A stretch of 64,000 nt of DNA from Rhyzopertha dominica (Eukaryota > Arthropoda > Insecta > Coleoptera > Bostrichidae): NCBI GenBank assembly GCA_025024175.1, contig QCXZ01000041.1, positions 10,101,786 through 10,165,785 on the forward strand. The letters are read 5' to 3'. Each line of letters begins with the position of its first letter. The stretch's first letter is position 1. A model generated the notes under the pieces. The model saw only the letters and a list, made by a program, of their open reading frames with translations. It was not told where the DNA came from and searched no databases. Shown piece after piece: positions 60,548 through 64,000 of the stretch. The position numbers and the translations under genes were made by a program.

Positions 60548-61972
60548 CAGGATGTTTCACGAATGATAATGACCCTGACTAAATTAAAAATGCAACCCAA
60601 AATACATTCTCATAGACAATGTGGTTTATTTTACATAATGGTATTATTTTAAAAATTAATTGGGAATCCATGACGGCTATGCGCTATGGTTCCTGTCACT
60701 GTATTTATTAAAAGTCAAAATGTATTCAAATGATGAAAAAACACATATGATTTTGATTTATGGCGAATGCAAGAAAAATGCTTCCGCTGCTACCCGTTTA
60801 TACAGACAACGTNTTCCAAATAGAAGAGCTCCTGCCGATACAATTTTCAAGAGACGAATTAAGTTTAAGGACAAACTGGCCACCACTGAAAAAGTCAAGA
60901 GAAAGAACAGCAACAAGCCCTGAAAATGAAATTAGAGTGTTGGAAATGATTGACAAAAATCCTCATATTAGTCAAAGGATAGTCTCAAGAGCAACCTGTA
61001 TTAGTCTGTCTTCAATACACCGAATAATTAAAGGCAATCCATTTCATCCGTATCACTGGCAATTGGTTCAGGCCTTAAAGGAGACAGATTATCCTAAAAG
61101 ACTGGCTTTTTGTAACTTTTTTCGGGAACACCAAAATTTGAATGTGAGATTTTATGACAACGTTTGCTTCATCTGAGATTTTCTAGCAAGCATAACATGC
61201 ATTATTATGCGCGAGAAAATCCACGTTGGATTCAAGAAGGACACTTTGAAACTATCTAGTCGACGAATGTCTGGTGCGGAATATTGGGGAATCAAACTGT
61301 TGGGCCTTATTTTTTTCGCGATAGTTTAAACGGCAATACTTATCTAAATTTTTTAAGAAACATTTTATCGGTACTTCTCCAAAATGTAAATTTACAAGTA
61401 AGACCAGATCTATGGTTCCAACAAGATGGGGCATCTGCGCATCATCATAGAATAGNGCGAAATCATCTTGATTTGGTTTTGCCTAACCGATGGATAGGAA
61501 GAGGTTCAATTAATCCTTGACCACCGAGAAGCCCGGACCTTACTCCTTTGGCTTTTTCTGTGGGGAATGGTAAAAGAGCAAGTATACCAAACACCAGTTG
61601 AAAGTGTAGAACATTTAGAAAATAAAATACGTAATGCATGTAGATCCATCACTCTAGAAATGTTAATGCATGTTAAAAGATCGTTTTGGGCACGAATTCA
61701 AGCTTGTGAAAGCAGCGGAAAGCGATATTTTTGAGCATTTATTACATTAATGTTATTGAATAAACATTTTTTTAAAATAAAATTTGTTTTACAATAACGA
61801 ATTTACTTAAAGCAAACGATTGTTTATGTCAAAATTTACGAATTTATACAGCTCTCTATGTTTTATATTTTTTAAGACGATGAACAATTATCATGCAATG
61901 TTACCTCTGCAAATGTATTTTGGGTTGGGTTTTTAATTTCGTCAGGGTCATTATCATTCGTGAGACATCCTG
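60548..61972 (+). mobile_element. Nearly full-length DD41D mariner-like transposon
   Basis: The ends CAGGATGTTTCACGAATGAT and the complement of 61972 backwards agree over about 60 bp with four or so differences; the first 32 bases differ at only one position. TA flanks both sides (60546-60547 and 61973-61974), the IS630-Tc1-mariner target duplication. The 1425 bp contain a transposase gene in the same orientation (60720-61734) with all expected regions in order but broken frames. The long terminal repeats are well preserved, so insertion is more recent than the other mariner relics here. Confidence 0.95.
60720..61734 (+). pseudogene. DD41D transposase pseudogene
   Basis: Transposase of the element at 60548-61972; it would cut and paste DNA in the nucleus at TA sites. 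From ATG 60720 it reads MYSNDEKTHMILIYGECKKN (first helix-turn-helix), then in another frame ENEIRVLEMIDKNPHISQRI (second helix-turn-helix). Next comes a degraded first-Asp region near 61155-61185 (FASSE where SDE is usual), then NVWCGILGNQTVGPYFF, LWFQQDGASAHHH and PPRSPDLTPLAF. Counting from Asp in QQDGA to the residue before F gives 41 between, the DD41D class, but that residue is Ala. A stop precedes PPRSPD, further frameshifts follow, and Ns at about 60813 and 61456 obscure two codons. The end is HLENKIRNACRSI ... RYF-stop. Not functional. Confidence 0.9.
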
Positions 61973-61974
61973 TA

Positions 61975-62639
61975 TAAACAGAAAGAATGACGTAACTACA
62001 TTTATTTGAACCTTACATTTCACTTTCAGTCACACAAAGAATGCTATTGATAAAATATTGCATGGCAATATGACCGACTAGGTCCCAAAATTTACTTTTC
62101 GCAATGGCGCCAGTGTAATATCAACCTGTTATGTCTTTAATAAGCGGATAATGGCAGTAAAAACTTGACTTTTATTCGAGCGCAAGATGATGCCGGCAAA
62201 CGGAAAGCGCTTAACAAAATAGGGCGTCCCCAGTCGACCTAATAGAAATGGAATCTTATACGGAGTCAATTTTGTGTAATGTAATTTTTATAGCACGCTT
62301 CAGCTATAAATTTTATAGTAATCTACGCGAGGAAATTGGTGTTGTACGACAAGGATCTTATAAATATTGGACCGAATGGGCTTTTCTAATCATCTAGCCA
62401 CCAAGCGAAGCGCCGAAAAGAGGTAGTTCTTCTGGTGATGAAAAATTTGGTGATGCGATTAAAAGTTTAGTTACATGAGCGCACTACTTTGTAATACCAG
62501 CAGTGTCATTAAAGTAGTGGATCTGGTTTAACTACTGAGATGCTTTACTCACTTTCTTAAAAAAAAATTAGCGCACGGCCGCTAGTGTTAACGACATATA
62601 TACAAATGTACTCTACAATTAATAACAATTTTAGGCAAT
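61975..62639. other. Intron sequence, nothing recognised
   Basis: No supported feature. Confidence 0.45.
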
Positions 62640-62860
62640 CCAGCAGTTTATATGGTAAACGGAAGTTGCCCAAGAACAGTTCCCTGTGGAACTCCAGAAG
62701 AAATCTTACTACAAGTCGACCTAATTCTATCTAAAAAAACGCTGCATCCAGTAGACCTATACTGTCTTATTACTTAACCCAATATGTTTCAAGATTGCTG
62801 CTAACAAACCACGATTAAGGTATCAAATGCTTTAGCTTAGAGCACGGTAGTAGATAGAGA
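62640..62860 (-). mobile_element. Small non-LTR reverse transcriptase fragment
   Basis: The minus strand reads AKAFDTL, then (frameshift) NRGLLAAILKHIGLSNKTVQ and KISSGVPQGTVLGQLPF. These are RT box A and box B in the correct order and distance. The catalytic FADD box is absent. It is too short and decayed to assign a clade. Confidence 0.75.
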
Positions 62861-63039
62861 GGTATACGCACGACCGTATGGTAACTGTATGCAACTACGG
62901 CCTAGATTCGTAGTCAGTGTGGAAGAGAGAGGTCTAGTAAGAGATGCAATATAGTAGTAAAAGCGCTCGCCAGTGGCATGTATAAAGTATAACCATACAT
63001 TCGGTGTGGTATTTGTGTGAAGTTTTTTGAAATAATAAA

Positions 63040-63120
63040 AATGTGAAAGTATTGTGGGGTGCCGAACTGTAACAGTGCTTCTTCCGATAGCGCTTTATAT
63101 GCAAAAAAATTAAATCGTCC
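63040..63120 (+). pseudogene. Second THAP-like finger remnant
   Basis: From ATG 63040 the codons read M-stop-KYCGVPNCNSASSDSA. KYCGVPNCNS is the usual opening of THAP fingers (Cys-x4-Cys with VPNC). The stop replaces the residue after Met. The distal C-x2-H pair is not found. Its short length makes chance similarity possible. Confidence 0.4.
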
Positions 63121-63585
63121 AAATACTCCACATGTAAGGATCATCTTTATCGAACAAATGTTTCTGATACAGCTGGTCCTTCATCTAGACTTACTATTTT
63201 AAAATGCATCCAAATCAATTCATTTCACAGTTGAAAAAATATTTTAACCAAACATATTTACAGTGTTGTTTTTGACAATGTAGTGAATGAATTGTTTTCA
63301 AACACATATTCTATTTCGTTTCCTTGTAAAGAACACGAAGCAGAAATACTTTCAAAATTTTGTTTATTGTAATATTATAATATTAAATAGTACTGTAAGC
63401 ACAATGACAGAGATACTAATAAATCAAGTGCAAGAAAGAAGAAGGAATCTGCAGACTGCAGAAGCATCACTTTTTTTCCTCACACTCTTAGTTGATATAC
63501 TTCTGAAGTTTAGTGTGAAATAAGTATTATTATCCTCGTAATATAGGAAATATATAGAGTAGTCGTATTTCTGTACTTAAATTTA
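63121..63585. other. AT-rich DNA, nothing recognised
   Basis: No supported feature. Confidence 0.4.
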
Positions 63586-64000
63586 CGTCCACATCCAACG
63601 GATGGGAAGTATTGCATCGCGACAGAAATTTTCAATTTTTTTTATTTGCACAATCGCATTAAAATGCTCGAAAACGTCCAAAAACAAAATTTGAGCAAAA
63701 ATTTCGTGTTTGTATGTCTGTCTGTGTGTGGACGCAATAACTTCCGAAAGACAACATATGAACTTGAAATTTGGCATACATATAAATCTCAACTACCCAA
63801 AGCAACATGTTGTTTTTGGGGTGGAATAGGGCCCCCTTCCCTAAAATTGTGGGGTAACTACTCTTTTTGCTAACATTTATTTTTTTGCCTTTTATTATGT
63901 GATTAGTAGTATAATTGTAGGTATTTATTAGTCCCTATAAATTTTCGGTGCAGCAAACTGCTTAGAAGAAAAAAAACGGTCATTTAAAAAAACCTGTTTT
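63586..64000. mobile_element. TA-inserting MITE family, copy 3 (runs off window)
   Basis: Same orientation as copy 1. It starts CGTCCACATCCAACGGATGG after TA and shares ATCTCAACTACCCAAAG, GTGATTAGTAGTATAA and TTTTCGGTGCAGCAAACTG with the others. It keeps the segment deleted in copy 1, including the TCTGTCTGTGTGTGGAC simple stretch. Truncated by the window end. Confidence 0.85.

Overview
The window looks like an intron-dominated piece of an insect nuclear genome; a beetle or similar insect is my guess from the repeat complement, not a proof. It is AT-rich, carries scattered single N bases, and is packed with decayed eukaryotic transposons. Only one stretch reads as a convincing host protein-coding exon: 55943-56219 on the plus strand. 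It encodes a complete first LIM zinc-binding domain of the LIM-only (LMO/Beadex) transcriptional co-factor family and is flanked by a good splice acceptor and donor. The second LIM domain, the start codon and the first exon are not in the window. About 56 kb upstream and 7.8 kb downstream are therefore most simply read as introns or 5' flank of a very long Beadex-type gene.

Layout. 0-10 kb: decayed mariner-like remnant with a small insertion, two copies of a tRNA-derived SINE, a THAP-finger remnant, and GC-richer unique blocks. 10-24 kb: Penelope-like (PLE) GIY-YIG fragment, an internally deleted mariner-like element with TA target site, two further mariner fragments, a 3 x 38 bp tandem repeat, a degenerate mariner-like transposase and a hairpin element. 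24-38 kb: non-LTR reverse transcriptase pieces (one with FADN in place of FADD), a 912 bp hAT-type element with a perfect 8 bp duplication, a 50 bp tandem array next to a 107 bp-arm foldback, a mariner 3' half with its terminal repeat, an unidentified ORF and a second PLE. 38-54 kb: several MITE-like inverted-repeat elements, including a TA-inserting family seen three times in the window, a larger non-LTR reverse transcriptase, a GC-rich block of unknown origin, another SINE-like unit and a DD41D-type mariner relative. 54-64 kb: the LIM exon, a hAT-type element containing a second nested element, another hAT-type element containing a SINE, and an almost full-length DD41D mariner-like element with about 60 bp terminal repeats.

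Between the transposons lie about ten GC-richer, apparently unique blocks without coding structure. In a long intron of a developmental regulator these are reasonable candidates for conserved enhancers, but conservation cannot be seen from one sequence. There is no operon, CRISPR array or RNA gene other than tRNA-derived SINEs. I found no convincing new biological system; the most informative structures are the nested insertions with readable target-site duplications and the palindrome-rich hAT termini.
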